From: Paludibacteraceae bacterium
Lineage (GTDB): Bacteria; Bacteroidota; Bacteroidia; Bacteroidales; Paludibacteraceae
Direction: 5' to 3'
Length of the DNA stretch: 64,000 bases
Assembly (NCBI GenBank): GCA_017646805.1
Contig: JAGCLW010000014.1
Coordinates: 1-64,000, forward strand
Shown one piece after another: positions 54,121 to 63,948 of the stretch; within the stretch, counting starts at the first letter, position 1, and every line of letters begins with the position of its first letter. The notes beneath the pieces are model-generated. The model worked only from the letters and a program-made list of their open reading frames with translations. It did not search any database and was not told the DNA's origin. The position numbers were made by a program, and so were the translations under genes.

Positions 54121-56463
54121 ATGCAATTAGGAAAAAAAATAATTATCGGATTGTGGATCTTTCTCATAGTCGCAATCGCTGGAGCAATTTTCATTTTCTC
54201 ACTTATTGCAAATGGGAAAATCGGATACATGCCTCCTATCGAAGAACTTCAAAATCCAAAAAACAAATTCGCCACCGAAATTTATTCTGCCGATCACGAA
54301 TTGCTCGGACGCTACTTCAACAGTACAGAAAATCGTGTCAACGTAGAATACAATGAAATATCACCATACGTCATCAATGCCTTGATCGCTACCGAAGACG
54401 TTCGATTTGAAGACCACTCCGGAATCGACTTTTGGGCTTTAGGACGTGCAATCGTTCTTCGTGGAATCTTGCAACAAAAAAATGCAGGAGGAGGAAGTAC
54501 GATCACTCAACAATTAGCAAAACAACTTTGGTCTCCACAGACAGACAACATTTTGGAACGTGCCCTTCAAAAACCTATCGAATGGACCATCGCTGTTCAA
54601 CTTGAACGCTATTATTCCAAACAAGAAATCCTATGCATGTACTTGAATCAATTTGACTTCTTATACAATGCCGTAGGAATCAAATCTGCCGCCGCAACTT
54701 ACTTCAATTGTTCTCCGGCTGATTTAAAAATCGAAGAAGCGGCAACACTCATCGGAATGTGTAAAAATCCTTCCTATTTCAACCCTATTCGTCGAAACGA
54801 ACGAACGATGGGACGAAGAAACGTTGTCCTCGACCAAATGCGAAAAGCAGGTTATATAACAACCGAAGAATGCGATTCGTTGCAACAAATTCCTCTTACT
54901 TGCACATTCAAAGCCATCAATCACAAAAACGGATTGGCTCCCTACTTTCGCGAAAATCTACGTATCATGCTGACCGCAAAAAAACCGAATCGTAAAAATT
55001 ATGCAAGTTGGCAAGATAGAGAATACAGCTACGACTCTTTGCAATGGGAAACAAATCCGCTCTACGGTTTTTGTGAAAAAAATGAAAAAGCCGATGGCTC
55101 AAAATACAACATCTATAACGATGGTTTGAAAATCTACACAACCATAGATTCTCGTATGCAACGCTATGCCGAAGAAGCTGTGAAAGAACACATGAGCGAC
55201 CTGCAAAAACAATTCTTCCGCGAAGCAAAACGCAAAAAAAATGCACCTTACACTCGACACCTAAGTGCAGAACAAGTAAAAGCCTCTTTGACTGCGACAA
55301 TGAAACAATCAGATCGCTACTATCATCTGAAAAAAGCAGGCGTTTCGCAAGAAGAAATTGAAAAAATATTCAATACTCCCGTGCAAATGCACGTATTTGC
55401 CTACAACGAAAAAGGATACATTGACACAATAATGACTCCGATGGACTCTATCCGATACAACAAACATTTTCTTCGTTGCGGATTTATGAGTATGGAACCT
55501 AATGGTCACGTAAAAGCGTATGTTGGAGGACCAAATTTTGAATATTTCCAATACGACATGGCAGGAAAAGGAAGACGACAAGTCGGATCGACAGTAAAAC
55601 CATTCCTCTACTCTCTTGCCATGGAAAGTGGTTATCAACCTTGCGATCAAGTGACCAATCAATCGGTAACACTTATTTCAAACGAAGCTACCGGAGAAAC
55701 TTGGACTCCTCGCAACTCAAGCAAAACTCGCATAGGCGAACAAGTAACCCTTCGCTGGGGACTTCAAACTTCAAACAACTGGATTTCAGCTTATTTGATG
55801 AGTCAATTGTCGCCTTTTGCTTTGGTCAATCTCATGAAGTCGTTCGGAATCACAGGACACATCGATCCGGTTGTTTCTCTTTGTCTTGGTCCTTGCGAAA
55901 TATCCGTACAAGAAATGGTTGATGCGTACACCGCATTTACAAACAAAGGATTGCGTCCCGAACCGCTATTTGTCACCAGAATAGAAGACAACAACGGAAA
56001 CGTCATCGCTGAATTTACACCAAAATACAACGAAGTCCTTTCCGAACTCGGAACATACAAAATGATACACATGTTGAGAGCCGTAGTCAATGGAGGTACA
56101 GGAGCTCGTTTGCGTTTCCGATACAACTTTACAGCTGATATTTGCGGTAAAACAGGAACAACGCAAAACAATAGCGATGGTTGGTTTATGGGATTCACTC
56201 CCGAACTTATCAATGGCGTTTGGGTTGGTGGAGAAGAACGTGCGATTCACTTTGACAACATGACTCACGGACAAGGAGCAAGCATGGCTTTGCCAATTTG
56301 GGCACTTTACATGCAAAAAGTATATGCCGACAAAACGCTCTCCTATTCTCAAGCCACAAGATTTGACATTCCGATCGACATGAGTCAAATAGAAGGTTGT
56401 CCGGTTGTTGATGGCGAAGCAACTCCTGACGACGAAGTCGATGAAAGCGTATTTTTTGATTAA
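54121..56463 (+). CDS. Bifunctional penicillin-binding protein 1A (transglycosylase-transpeptidase)
   Basis: 780 residues. N-terminal membrane anchor (about 6-30), then the GT51 glycosyltransferase with ATEDVRFEDHSGID (catalytic Glu) and GGGSTITQQLAKQLW. The transpeptidase shows S490-T-V-K493 (nucleophile Ser), S551-N-N553 and K677-T-G-T680. It polymerises and cross-links peptidoglycan at the inner membrane surface. No insertion or missing motif; a short acidic tail ends PDDEVDESVFFD. Followed 9 bases later by the TPR gene. Confidence 0.96.
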   Translation: MQLGKKIIIGLWIFLIVAIAGAIFIFSLIANGKIGYMPPIEELQNPKNKFATEIYSADHELLGRYFNSTENRVNVEYNEISPYVINALIATEDVRFEDHSGIDFWALGRAIVLRGILQQKNAGGGSTITQQLAKQLWSPQTDNILERALQKPIEWTIAVQLERYYSKQEILCMYLNQFDFLYNAVGIKSAAATYFNCSPADLKIEEAATLIGMCKNPSYFNPIRRNERTMGRRNVVLDQMRKAGYITTEECDSLQQIPLTCTFKAINHKNGLAPYFRENLRIMLTAKKPNRKNYASWQDREYSYDSLQWETNPLYGFCEKNEKADGSKYNIYNDGLKIYTTIDSRMQRYAEEAVKEHMSDLQKQFFREAKRKKNAPYTRHLSAEQVKASLTATMKQSDRYYHLKKAGVSQEEIEKIFNTPVQMHVFAYNEKGYIDTIMTPMDSIRYNKHFLRCGFMSMEPNGHVKAYVGGPNFEYFQYDMAGKGRRQVGSTVKPFLYSLAMESGYQPCDQVTNQSVTLISNEATGETWTPRNSSKTRIGEQVTLRWGLQTSNNWISAYLMSQLSPFALVNLMKSFGITGHIDPVVSLCLGPCEISVQEMVDAYTAFTNKGLRPEPLFVTRIEDNNGNVIAEFTPKYNEVLSELGTYKMIHMLRAVVNGGTGARLRFRYNFTADICGKTGTTQNNSDGWFMGFTPELINGVWVGGEERAIHFDNMTHGQGASMALPIWALYMQKVYADKTLSYSQATRFDIPIDMSQIEGCPVVDGEATPDDEVDESVFFD

Positions 56464-56472
56464 AATCACACA

Positions 56473-58470
56473 TTGCTAAAAAAAGAAATTTTTCATATTA
56501 TAAAACAATTTCCATTTCGGAAAAAAAACACAAGAAGTAGTGCCTTTGCATTACTTCTTGTTTGTTGTCTATTTAATTCCTTCTCGTGTTTCGCTCAAAT
56601 CAATACGCAACGTTTGCTCGAAAATGGACGAATGGCTCTACATTTTGACGACTACGTTTTGGCCATTCAATATTTCAACAAACACATTGCCATGAAACCA
56701 CAAAAGGCAGAACCTTATTATTACAGAGCAATCGCAAAAATTCAATTGGAAGATTTCACCGGTGCTATCGAAGACTGCAACAAAGCTTTGGATCGCAACC
56801 CTTTTTTACACACTGCCCTATATGCACGAGGATTTGCTTACAAACAATTGCAACAATACGACAAAGCCTTGATCGATTTAACACAAGCAATCCATCTCGG
56901 GCCAGACAACGACTATTATAAAATTCATTATATCGAAGTGTGCGAAGCAAAAGAAGATTATACAACGGCACTGAACGAAATCAACAAATTGCTTCGGAAA
57001 AAAAAATCGCCTTTGACAAACGAATTATGGGCTGAAAAAGCACAACTCATGCTCTTGCAAAAAGACACCATCAAAGCAACCGCCGTCATCGACTCCGCAC
57101 TAACCATTTACCCTAAAAACGCCAATTTAATCGGCTACAAAGCTCTCTTTTGCATACTCAACAAACAAGACTCTATTGCTCTTTCGCTCTACAATCAAGC
57201 AATCGCACTCGGAAACAACCAACCCAACTCGTTTCTCAATCGTGGATTGCTCAACTACCGAGCAAAAAACTACCAACAAGCTCTCAACGACTACGACAAA
57301 GCCGTTTCGCTTGATAGCACCAACACGCAAACTCTGTTCAACAGAGCTTTGCTTCGTAGCGAAGTTGGCGATTGGAACAATGCTTTTTCCGACTTATGCC
57401 GACTTCTCGATTTAGATGCCGAAAATTACGAAGCACGCTACCAACGAGCCATTGTTGCCAATGAAATCGGAGAATATGATGTCGCAAAAAATGATTTTTC
57501 AAAAATCTTAGAAAAATACCCCGACTTTCCACCGGCATATTATGCTCGTGCAATCATATACGATAAAATCGGAGACAAGAAAAAAGCTCAACAAGATCGC
57601 TATTTGGCTCTAAAAATTGAAGATGACTATATTTCGGGAAGAAAATCTCGAAAAAACTACCCCGTCATCGACACCAAAGCCGATTTTGAAAATCATTCCG
57701 CTCTAAAAAAACACCTCTCTTTCACTCAAGAAAAAAACAATCCTTACAACGATCAAACTCGTGGTTTGATACAAAATATTCGTGTGCAACCTCTTCCTCG
57801 AGAATGCTTCGCTCTTAGTTTTTATACGACTTCAGACAATATTCGCAATGCGAAAGAAAACTATTCTCCCGTTGTGTTTGAAATGAACGGACAACTCAAC
57901 GAACAACTCATTATCAACAATCGTGAAATAACAATTGCCTACAACAGTGCCATTGCCGAACGACATGCCACCGCAATTGAATCTTTGTCAAAACGAATCG
58001 ATTCAAACGAAAAAAACAGCGAAAAACTCTGTCTGTTGCGTGGTCTGCACTACTACACGATAGGATTATACGACAATGCCGAAAAAGATTTTGAGAAAGT
58101 CATCAATAGCAACGGAAAACTGACCGCTGTCGGTTATTTTGCCAAAGGAATGAACGCTTACAAAGCCAATCCAAATGCAAACAACATCGTCGATGACTTC
58201 AAAAAAGCATACGAAACCGACAACCGATTTGCTCACGCCATCTACAACGCCGCAACCATTCTCTACCTGAGCGACAATATCGATGATGCCATCAAACTCT
58301 TTTCGTTGGCTATCGAATCCGACGACAAAATCGCTGAAGCCTACTTCAACAGAGCACTTTGTTTTCTCGCCATCAACGATAACGAAAAAGCCATCAACGA
58401 CCTTTCAAAAGCCGGTGAATTGGGCATTTATCAAGCTTACGCACTCATCAAAACCTACAAAGACAAATGA
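56473..58470 (+). CDS. Secreted tetratricopeptide-repeat protein
   Basis: 665 residues. A TTG start at 56473 is needed to include the signal peptide (hydrophobic SSAFALLLVCCLFNSFSCFAQ region at about 22-42); the next Met is at 54. TPR units run almost throughout, e.g. HFDDYVLAIQYFNKHIAMKP, YYRAIAKIQLEDFTGAIEDC, FLNRGLLNYRAKNYQQALND. TPR scaffolds bind partner proteins. Function unknown; its 4-base ATGA overlap with comF suggests coupling. Confidence 0.85.
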   Translation: MLKKEIFHIIKQFPFRKKNTRSSAFALLLVCCLFNSFSCFAQINTQRLLENGRMALHFDDYVLAIQYFNKHIAMKPQKAEPYYYRAIAKIQLEDFTGAIEDCNKALDRNPFLHTALYARGFAYKQLQQYDKALIDLTQAIHLGPDNDYYKIHYIEVCEAKEDYTTALNEINKLLRKKKSPLTNELWAEKAQLMLLQKDTIKATAVIDSALTIYPKNANLIGYKALFCILNKQDSIALSLYNQAIALGNNQPNSFLNRGLLNYRAKNYQQALNDYDKAVSLDSTNTQTLFNRALLRSEVGDWNNAFSDLCRLLDLDAENYEARYQRAIVANEIGEYDVAKNDFSKILEKYPDFPPAYYARAIIYDKIGDKKKAQQDRYLALKIEDDYISGRKSRKNYPVIDTKADFENHSALKKHLSFTQEKNNPYNDQTRGLIQNIRVQPLPRECFALSFYTTSDNIRNAKENYSPVVFEMNGQLNEQLIINNREITIAYNSAIAERHATAIESLSKRIDSNEKNSEKLCLLRGLHYYTIGLYDNAEKDFEKVINSNGKLTAVGYFAKGMNAYKANPNANNIVDDFKKAYETDNRFAHAIYNAATILYLSDNIDDAIKLFSLAIESDDKIAEAYFNRALCFLAINDNEKAINDLSKAGELGIYQAYALIKTYKDK

Positions 58471-59174
58471 TAAACAAAATACGATATTTCTTTTCGATTC
58501 TCACTTCGTTGATTTCTCCGCCTCGTTGCCGATTTTGCAACGACACTTTGCTCGACGAAGAATCTTTCGTCTGCTTTGATTGTCAAATCAAATTGCAAAA
58601 CGAACGCACGTATTTTGAAACCATCGCTCACAACAAAATCTCAAACTTATTTTGGGGTATTTTGCCCATTCACAACGCTTGTTGCTTTTTCTATTTCGAA
58701 AAACAAGGAATCATTCAACATCTGATTCATTTGCTCAAATACAAACATCAACCCGAAATCGGAATCTTTTTGGGCGAAATCATGGGAAAAGAATTGGCCG
58801 CTTCTCCGCTTTATCAAAATATCGACTACATCATTCCCGTGCCGATACATCATAAGCGACGAAAAGAACGATCCTACAACCAAACCGAAAAAATCGCAAT
58901 CGGAATACAAAAACACATTCAAAAACCAATCATCAAAAACAATCTCATACGTACAATCTACCGTGAATCTCAAACCACTTTGACCAACCGACAACGTTGG
59001 AAAAATGCTCGTGGAATCTACAATCTTTTGCGACCTGAGCAACTAAAAAACAAACATATCCTTCTCGTTGATGACGTCATCACAACCGGTGCAACCATCA
59101 CTTCGTGCGGAAAAGAATTGTGCAAAGCAAACAACATCAAAATCAGCATTGTAAGTATTGCCGGAGGTATGTAA
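58467..59174 (+). CDS. ComF-family phosphoribosyltransferase-like protein
   Basis: 235 residues. N-terminal zinc motif CRFCNDTLLDEESFVCFDCQ (about 23-42) and the PRPP-binding loop VLLVDDVITTGATITSC near the C-terminus, the ComF/GntX signature. In competent bacteria ComFC aids DNA uptake; elsewhere the role is uncertain. ATG overlaps the TPR stop (ATGA). Confidence 0.92.
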   Translation: MINKIRYFFSILTSLISPPRCRFCNDTLLDEESFVCFDCQIKLQNERTYFETIAHNKISNLFWGILPIHNACCFFYFEKQGIIQHLIHLLKYKHQPEIGIFLGEIMGKELAASPLYQNIDYIIPVPIHHKRRKERSYNQTEKIAIGIQKHIQKPIIKNNLIRTIYRESQTTLTNRQRWKNARGIYNLLRPEQLKNKHILLVDDVITTGATITSCGKELCKANNIKISIVSIAGGM

Positions 59175-59179
59175 AAAAT

Positions 59180-59223
59180 AAGATTTCAATAGGATTTTAA
59201 TAGGATTTTAACAAGATTTTAAG
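59180..59223 (+). repeat. Four 11-bp direct repeats upstream of radA
   Basis: AAGATTTCAAT, AGGATTTTAAT, AGGATTTTAAC, AAGATTTTAAG in unbroken tandem, 44 bases. The 11-bp period is close to one helical turn, so identical faces would be presented to a protein. It lies 17 bases before the radA ATG. Confidence 0.85.
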
Positions 59224-59240
59224 CAAAAAAATAAAATATC

Positions 59241-60626
59241 ATGGCGAAAACAAAAACAATATACTTTTGTACCGAATGCGGCGCCGAATCGGTCAAATGG
59301 CTCGGACGCTGTCCGGCTTGCGGTGCGTGGGGAACAATCAAAGAAGAAACATTCCTTGCGAAACTAAACAAATCGTCGCAACAAAATTTTTCGCAAAACG
59401 ACAAAAAAACAGCCAAACCACAACTGCTCAACGATATTCCGCTCGAAGAAGAACCTCGTATCGACACACTTTGTGGCGAATTTAACCGCGTGTTGGGTGG
59501 CGGACTTGTTCCCGGCTCTATGACGCTCATCGGTGGCGAACCCGGAATCGGAAAATCCACGCTCGTCCTACAAATCGTCATGAACCTCAACACGCTCAAA
59601 ACGCTCTACGTCTCGGGTGAAGAAAGTGCCAAACAACTCAAACTGCGTGCCGAACGACTCGCTAAGCAACCAAACACTTCGTGCTACATCGTCAGCGAAA
59701 CTTCGCTCGAACAAATCTTGTTTCACGCTCAAGAACTAAAACCCGAACTCATCATCATCGACTCCATTCAAACAATTGCGACCGAACTCATCGACTCTTC
59801 TGCCGGTACAATTTCGCAAATCAGAGAATGCTCGGCCGCTCTACTCAAATTTGCAAAACAAACCAACATTCCGATTTTACTCATCGGACACATCACCAAA
59901 GAAGGAACAATTGCCGGACCTAAAATATTGGAACACATCGTCGATACCGTGTTGCAATTTGAAGGCGATCAACACTATCTTTACCGCATTTTGCGAGCTA
60001 CGAAAAACCGCTTCGGTAGCACGTCCGAATTAGGAATTTTTGAAATGCTACACGATGGTTTGCGTGAAGTATGCAATCCGTCCGAACTCCTGCTCTCCGA
60101 CAATCACGAAGGGCTGAGCGGCGTCGCCATTACGGCGGCAATCGAAGGTGTAAGACCGTTTCTCATCGAAGTGCAAGCTCTCGTCAGCACGGCGGCTTAC
60201 GGCACACCACAACGTTCGACAACCGGATTCGACAACCGACGACTCAACATGTTGCTCGCCGTTCTCGAAAAACGTGCCGGTTTTCGACTTGCTCAAAAAG
60301 ACGTCTTCATCAACATTGCCGGAGGTCTGAAAATCAACGATCCCGCAACCGACTTGGCTGTCATGGCCGCCGTACTTTCGTCTAACTTCGATTTGGCTAT
60401 CGACTCACAAATCACCATGGCGGGAGAAGTCGGATTGTCGGGCGAAATTCGTCCTATCAACCGAATCGAACAACGCATTGCCGAAGCCGAAAAACTCGGT
60501 TTCCGACAAATGATTATTCCGATGGCAAACGCCAAATCGATTGATGCACGAAAACGTTCGATACAACTTTTTCCGGTAGGAAAAGTAGAAGAAGCGTTCC
60601 GCATTTTATTCAAAAACAACGAATAA
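59241..60626 (+). CDS. radA: DNA repair protein RadA (Sms)
   Basis: 461 residues. N-terminal zinc finger CTECGAESVKWLGRCPACG, Walker A GGEPGIGKST, the diagnostic KNRFGS motif (TKNRFGSTSELGIFEM) and a Lon-like C-terminal domain (about 280-455). RadA drives branch migration of recombination intermediates. The gene is richer in G+C than most of the window, and has the 11-bp repeats upstream. Confidence 0.96.
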   Translation: MAKTKTIYFCTECGAESVKWLGRCPACGAWGTIKEETFLAKLNKSSQQNFSQNDKKTAKPQLLNDIPLEEEPRIDTLCGEFNRVLGGGLVPGSMTLIGGEPGIGKSTLVLQIVMNLNTLKTLYVSGEESAKQLKLRAERLAKQPNTSCYIVSETSLEQILFHAQELKPELIIIDSIQTIATELIDSSAGTISQIRECSAALLKFAKQTNIPILLIGHITKEGTIAGPKILEHIVDTVLQFEGDQHYLYRILRATKNRFGSTSELGIFEMLHDGLREVCNPSELLLSDNHEGLSGVAITAAIEGVRPFLIEVQALVSTAAYGTPQRSTTGFDNRRLNMLLAVLEKRAGFRLAQKDVFINIAGGLKINDPATDLAVMAAVLSSNFDLAIDSQITMAGEVGLSGEIRPINRIEQRIAEAEKLGFRQMIIPMANAKSIDARKRSIQLFPVGKVEEAFRILFKNNE

Positions 60627-60646
60627 AAACACTCCCAAACAAAAAA

Positions 60647-61702
60647 ATGAGATTCAAACGCATTATACTCGTTTCGTTGTTGCTCTGTGGCAATACATAC
60701 CTTATCGCAACAGAAAACAACGACAACAAAAAAAACAAACGACAACGATTTGAATGGTTTTTCAAGGCGAGAGATTGGTACAACCAAACATTTGAAAACG
60801 TCGATTCTGCCTACGTTTACAATCCGAAATGGAAAATGAGCGTACAACTTTTGTCCGACAATTACATTGATTTTCAAAATGTTACGATCAATCAATCCGA
60901 TTTTGAAAATACAGAAATGCAAAAAAAGCAATATCACGCCGCTTTGCAATCGTCGTTGCTCTACAACTTGGGAGCTTCGTTTACGTTTCAGCCGTTCACG
61001 ATTTCGTACTACTTTTCGCTAAACGACTTGTTGGGCAGAAAAAATTCCATACAAAAATATTATCTCCGATTGTCCAACTCCATGCTCATCGGGACGTTTG
61101 AATACTACAACAACAAAATAACCGAACAAAACCGACCGACAAGCTCGTTGCAATCCGACATTCCCGACAATTTGTCTATCGACAAATACACGTATCAAAG
61201 CATCAACGCAAACGCTCACTACGTGTTCAACTACAAGCAATACAATCAGTCGGCTTGCTACTCATTTTCGAGAATACAACTCAAAAGTGCGGGAAGTGCG
61301 TTGATCGGAATCGACTATTCGTGGCAAGACATGCAAATCGACTTGGTGGCGACACAAGACAATTTGATTGGGAAAAACAATTTTGCAACGCACAGTTTTT
61401 GTATTTCGGGAGGATATGGCTACAATGCGGTGATTCCGTTGAAAAGAAAATCCACGTTGAATCATCTTTGTTTCAACATCACGATTTTGCCTCGTGTGGG
61501 ATTGCGAAGAGCATTTTTCGACCACCAACCGCAATATCAATTTGCATTCAATCCGGCGGCAAAAATCGGAATGGCATACAACTACAAGCGATTTTTTTGC
61601 GGAATACAAGCCAACCACAACGGGCAACTGAATTTTCATAATCGGACGATGTATTCGTCTATCATTCTAAATTTCAAAGCAAACATCGGAGTGCGATTTT
61701 GA
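60647..61702 (+). CDS. DUF4421 outer-membrane protein
   Basis: 351 residues with a signal peptide (about 1-21). Strand-rich barrel pattern with frequent aromatic ends, including KWKMSVQLLSDNYIDFQN, LLYNLGASFTFQPFTISYYF and a final FKANIGVRF with terminal Phe. This fits DUF4421, a family of Bacteroidales outer-membrane proteins of unknown role. Follows radA by 20 bases. Confidence 0.82.
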   Translation: MRFKRIILVSLLLCGNTYLIATENNDNKKNKRQRFEWFFKARDWYNQTFENVDSAYVYNPKWKMSVQLLSDNYIDFQNVTINQSDFENTEMQKKQYHAALQSSLLYNLGASFTFQPFTISYYFSLNDLLGRKNSIQKYYLRLSNSMLIGTFEYYNNKITEQNRPTSSLQSDIPDNLSIDKYTYQSINANAHYVFNYKQYNQSACYSFSRIQLKSAGSALIGIDYSWQDMQIDLVATQDNLIGKNNFATHSFCISGGYGYNAVIPLKRKSTLNHLCFNITILPRVGLRRAFFDHQPQYQFAFNPAAKIGMAYNYKRFFCGIQANHNGQLNFHNRTMYSSIILNFKANIGVRF

Positions 61703-61720
61703 AAAAAGGAGAAAAAAAAA

Positions 61721-61755
61721 AGAGATGTCGAAAATTTCGACATCTCTTTTTTTTA
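61721..61755. terminator. Bidirectional terminator between DUF4421 and the secreted gene
   Basis: AGAGATGTCGAAA and TTTCGACATCTCT, 13-bp palindrome, flanked by A and T runs. Confidence 0.9.
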
Positions 61756-61775
61756 TGTTAACAAAAATCGTGAGA

Positions 61776-62429
61776 TTATTTGTTGAATTTTTTAGAACCA
61801 TCTGTTCCGAAAACGAATCCTTCAGCATCTGCTGCTACTTCTTGTCCGTTTACGTTGAAGAATTTAACTTCTTCTGCGTCTGCTGATGCATTTTCTACTG
61901 CTGTTGCAGCACCTACAATGATAGCAGAAAATTTAGGTTTGTTTCCTACTGTTGTGATAACAATAGAAGAACCTGTAGCTGTCAAAGTGTGAGTTACACC
62001 AGTAGAAGTTGTAAGATCAGCACCAGCAATTTCGTCAAGGGTACCATCTTCACTCAAAGTAATAGTTACTACGTCACCTGCAGTTGTAGGAATAGTAATA
62101 ATTCTTTCCTTACCGTTTGGTTGGATGTATCTACCATAAGTTTTAAATGCTGTTGTACCAGCGGCAGAGTTAGTATAAGAGAATTTAATACCTCCAATAT
62201 AACATGAACCTTCCACTGATGCTGTAGTTACATTAATGCTATATTTCCCTGCCAATTTTCCTTCTGCAGGAGCTGTTGTTTCAACAATGTCCATACCGTC
62301 AAGATTCGTAACTGTAGATGTTATCGCTGCATCATAAATTTCTGGATTTGGGGCAGTAAAATCAAATCCAATAGCGTTAACTGCTACAGACATCGCAAGA
62401 GTAGCGATTGCTAAAAATACTTTTTTCAT
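61776..62429 (-). CDS. Secreted beta-rich protein of unknown function, probably well expressed
   Basis: 217 residues with a signal peptide (MKKVFLAIATLAMSVAVNA, cleavage near 19). The mature part is Thr/Ala/Gly-rich strands without cysteine except one (GSCYIGGIKFSY). The C-terminus (about 180-217: VENASADAEEVKFFNVNGQEV ... GSKKFNK) resembles the start of Bacteroidota C-terminal sorting segments (YFNxxGxxV), but the usual final basic strand is weak. No family recognised. Codons favour GCT/GCA and ACT/ACA strongly; with the perfect promoter at 62529 this suggests high expression. Confidence 0.78.
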   Translation of the reverse strand: MKKVFLAIATLAMSVAVNAIGFDFTAPNPEIYDAAITSTVTNLDGMDIVETTAPAEGKLAGKYSINVTTASVEGSCYIGGIKFSYTNSAAGTTAFKTYGRYIQPNGKERIITIPTTAGDVVTITLSEDGTLDEIAGADLTTSTGVTHTLTATGSSIVITTVGNKPKFSAIIVGAATAVENASADAEEVKFFNVNGQEVAADAEGFVFGTDGSKKFNK

Positions 62430-62528
62430 AATAAGTAAAATTTATAAAGTTAAAAAATTAAAAATAAAAAAAATTCACATTAAGATTAAGAAAGAAAAAA
62501 GACGATTTCGTCCTCATTTTTCCACGTG

Positions 62529-62559
62529 CAAATATAAAAGAGTTTTCTTGAAAAACAAA
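62529..62559 (-). promoter_or_regulatory. Near-consensus promoter for the secreted gene
   Basis: Minus strand reads TTTG (62556-62559), 19-base spacer, TATATTTG (62529-62536): the full Bacteroidota -33/-7 pair. Leader of about 90 bases. Confidence 0.72.
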
Positions 62560-62577
62560 AAAAAATGTTAAAAATTT

Positions 62578-63948
62578 TTAATAAAAAAGCTTATTTTTTT
62601 GTTTTAGTCGTTGCTCCACCCAACGATAGATTTTTTGCTCTGTTTCTTCGTCGTGATTTTCGTCGTTCCACTCCACAGCGATCGACGGACGTTGCACTTC
62701 TTTTCCGGTCGTGGCATCTACTTCGCTCAATTGCCCTACGGAGAGCGATTTCAGGTTGGGAAAGAGGATTTTGAGTTCGCTCGTCATTTGAGCCACCGAC
62801 ACTTTGTTTTCGTCCAAAGCCTTGTTGAGTTGTTGTTGTAGCGATTGTATTTCTTCGTCTTTTTTTGCCAATTGTCGGTCTTTGTCTTCAAAAAAATGCT
62901 TCATGGCACCGGCTTGCAACAGCGAAAAATCTTGCGACAAACCGTCGTTGGTCTGCACGATGTGTAGTTTTGCATCGGACAAATCGCAATCATTTTGGTA
63001 TTCGGCGAGCAGTTTTATTTGCTCGTCGGAGAGTTTTTTGCCGACAAAAGTAAGTTCTATTTCTTTGTCGTCGCTACTACGATAGATACGTTTTGAGTCG
63101 ATCACTTTGGTGTCGGCAAAGACTTCGCTTTCGTCGATGGTTTCCAAAAAATGAATGACCGACGAATTGAACGAAGTTGTGCGAATCACTCGTATTGCGG
63201 TGAAACAACTCGGCACCATGGCAACGATGGTGAGAATGGCAATGCCACGACGGACGTTTAGCTCTTTTTTTGCATCGCGATATGTTTTTTTCTTAAACGA
63301 CAAAAAACGTGTCACGACGTAAGTCGCCAAAGCAATGAAAAACGAGTTGATGAAAAAGAGATAAAACGCACCGAAAAAGTAGTTGAATTGAGCGGAAGCG
63401 AGTCCGTATCCGGCGGTGCAAAGCGGAGGCATGAGAGCCGTAGCGATGGCGACACCGGAGACGACGGTGATTTTTTCTTGTCGTCGTGATCCGGCGACGA
63501 TACCCGCCAAACCACCGACAAAAGCGATGATGACGTCGTAGATGGTTGGTTCGGTGCGAGCGAGCAATTCGCTTTGAGCGTCGCTCAACGGAGAGATGAA
63601 GAAATAAAACGTTGAAGCGATCAAAGAGATCAACACCATGACGAGCAGATTTTTTAACGACTTGAACAGGAGTTCGTTGTCGTTGATACTGATTGCCAAG
63701 CCGACGCCCATGATGGGCGACATCAGTGGCGAAATGAGCATGGCACCGATGATGACGGCGGTGGAATTGACATTAAGCCCAACGGAAGCGATAATGATGG
63801 CGAAGAAGAGAATCCAGACGTTGATTCCACGAAATTCAACCGCTTGCGAAATGTTGTTGATTGTAGCTTCTTCGTCGGTGTCGGACTGAATGGTCGCAAT
63901 TTTGCGAGCAAAAAGATAGAAACGTTTGAGATATTGGGTTATTGACAT
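62578..63948 (-). CDS. DUF389 membrane protein
   Basis: 456 residues from the ATG at 63948 (MSITQYLKR); the frame reaches further back but its Lys-rich start looks artificial. Five or six membrane helices in residues 30-240: AVIIGAMLISPLMSPIMGVG and GVAIATALMPPLCTAGYGLA are the DUF389 signatures. A soluble C-terminal part (about 250-456) includes a coiled-coil stretch (DRQLAKKDEEIQSLQQQLNK). Related proteins are called TIGR00341/uncharacterised hydrophobic domain; function unknown. G+C is clearly higher than the left half of the window. Confidence 0.85.
   Translation of the reverse strand: MSITQYLKRFYLFARKIATIQSDTDEEATINNISQAVEFRGINVWILFFAIIIASVGLNVNSTAVIIGAMLISPLMSPIMGVGLAISINDNELLFKSLKNLLVMVLISLIASTFYFFISPLSDAQSELLARTEPTIYDVIIAFVGGLAGIVAGSRRQEKITVVSGVAIATALMPPLCTAGYGLASAQFNYFFGAFYLFFINSFFIALATYVVTRFLSFKKKTYRDAKKELNVRRGIAILTIVAMVPSCFTAIRVIRTTSFNSSVIHFLETIDESEVFADTKVIDSKRIYRSSDDKEIELTFVGKKLSDEQIKLLAEYQNDCDLSDAKLHIVQTNDGLSQDFSLLQAGAMKHFFEDKDRQLAKKDEEIQSLQQQLNKALDENKVSVAQMTSELKILFPNLKSLSVGQLSEVDATTGKEVQRPSIAVEWNDENHDEETEQKIYRWVEQRLKQKNKLFY

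Noticed and set aside
59180-59223. The 11-bp repeats as a CRISPR array
   Set aside because: There are no spacers, the units are far too short and no cas genes are nearby.
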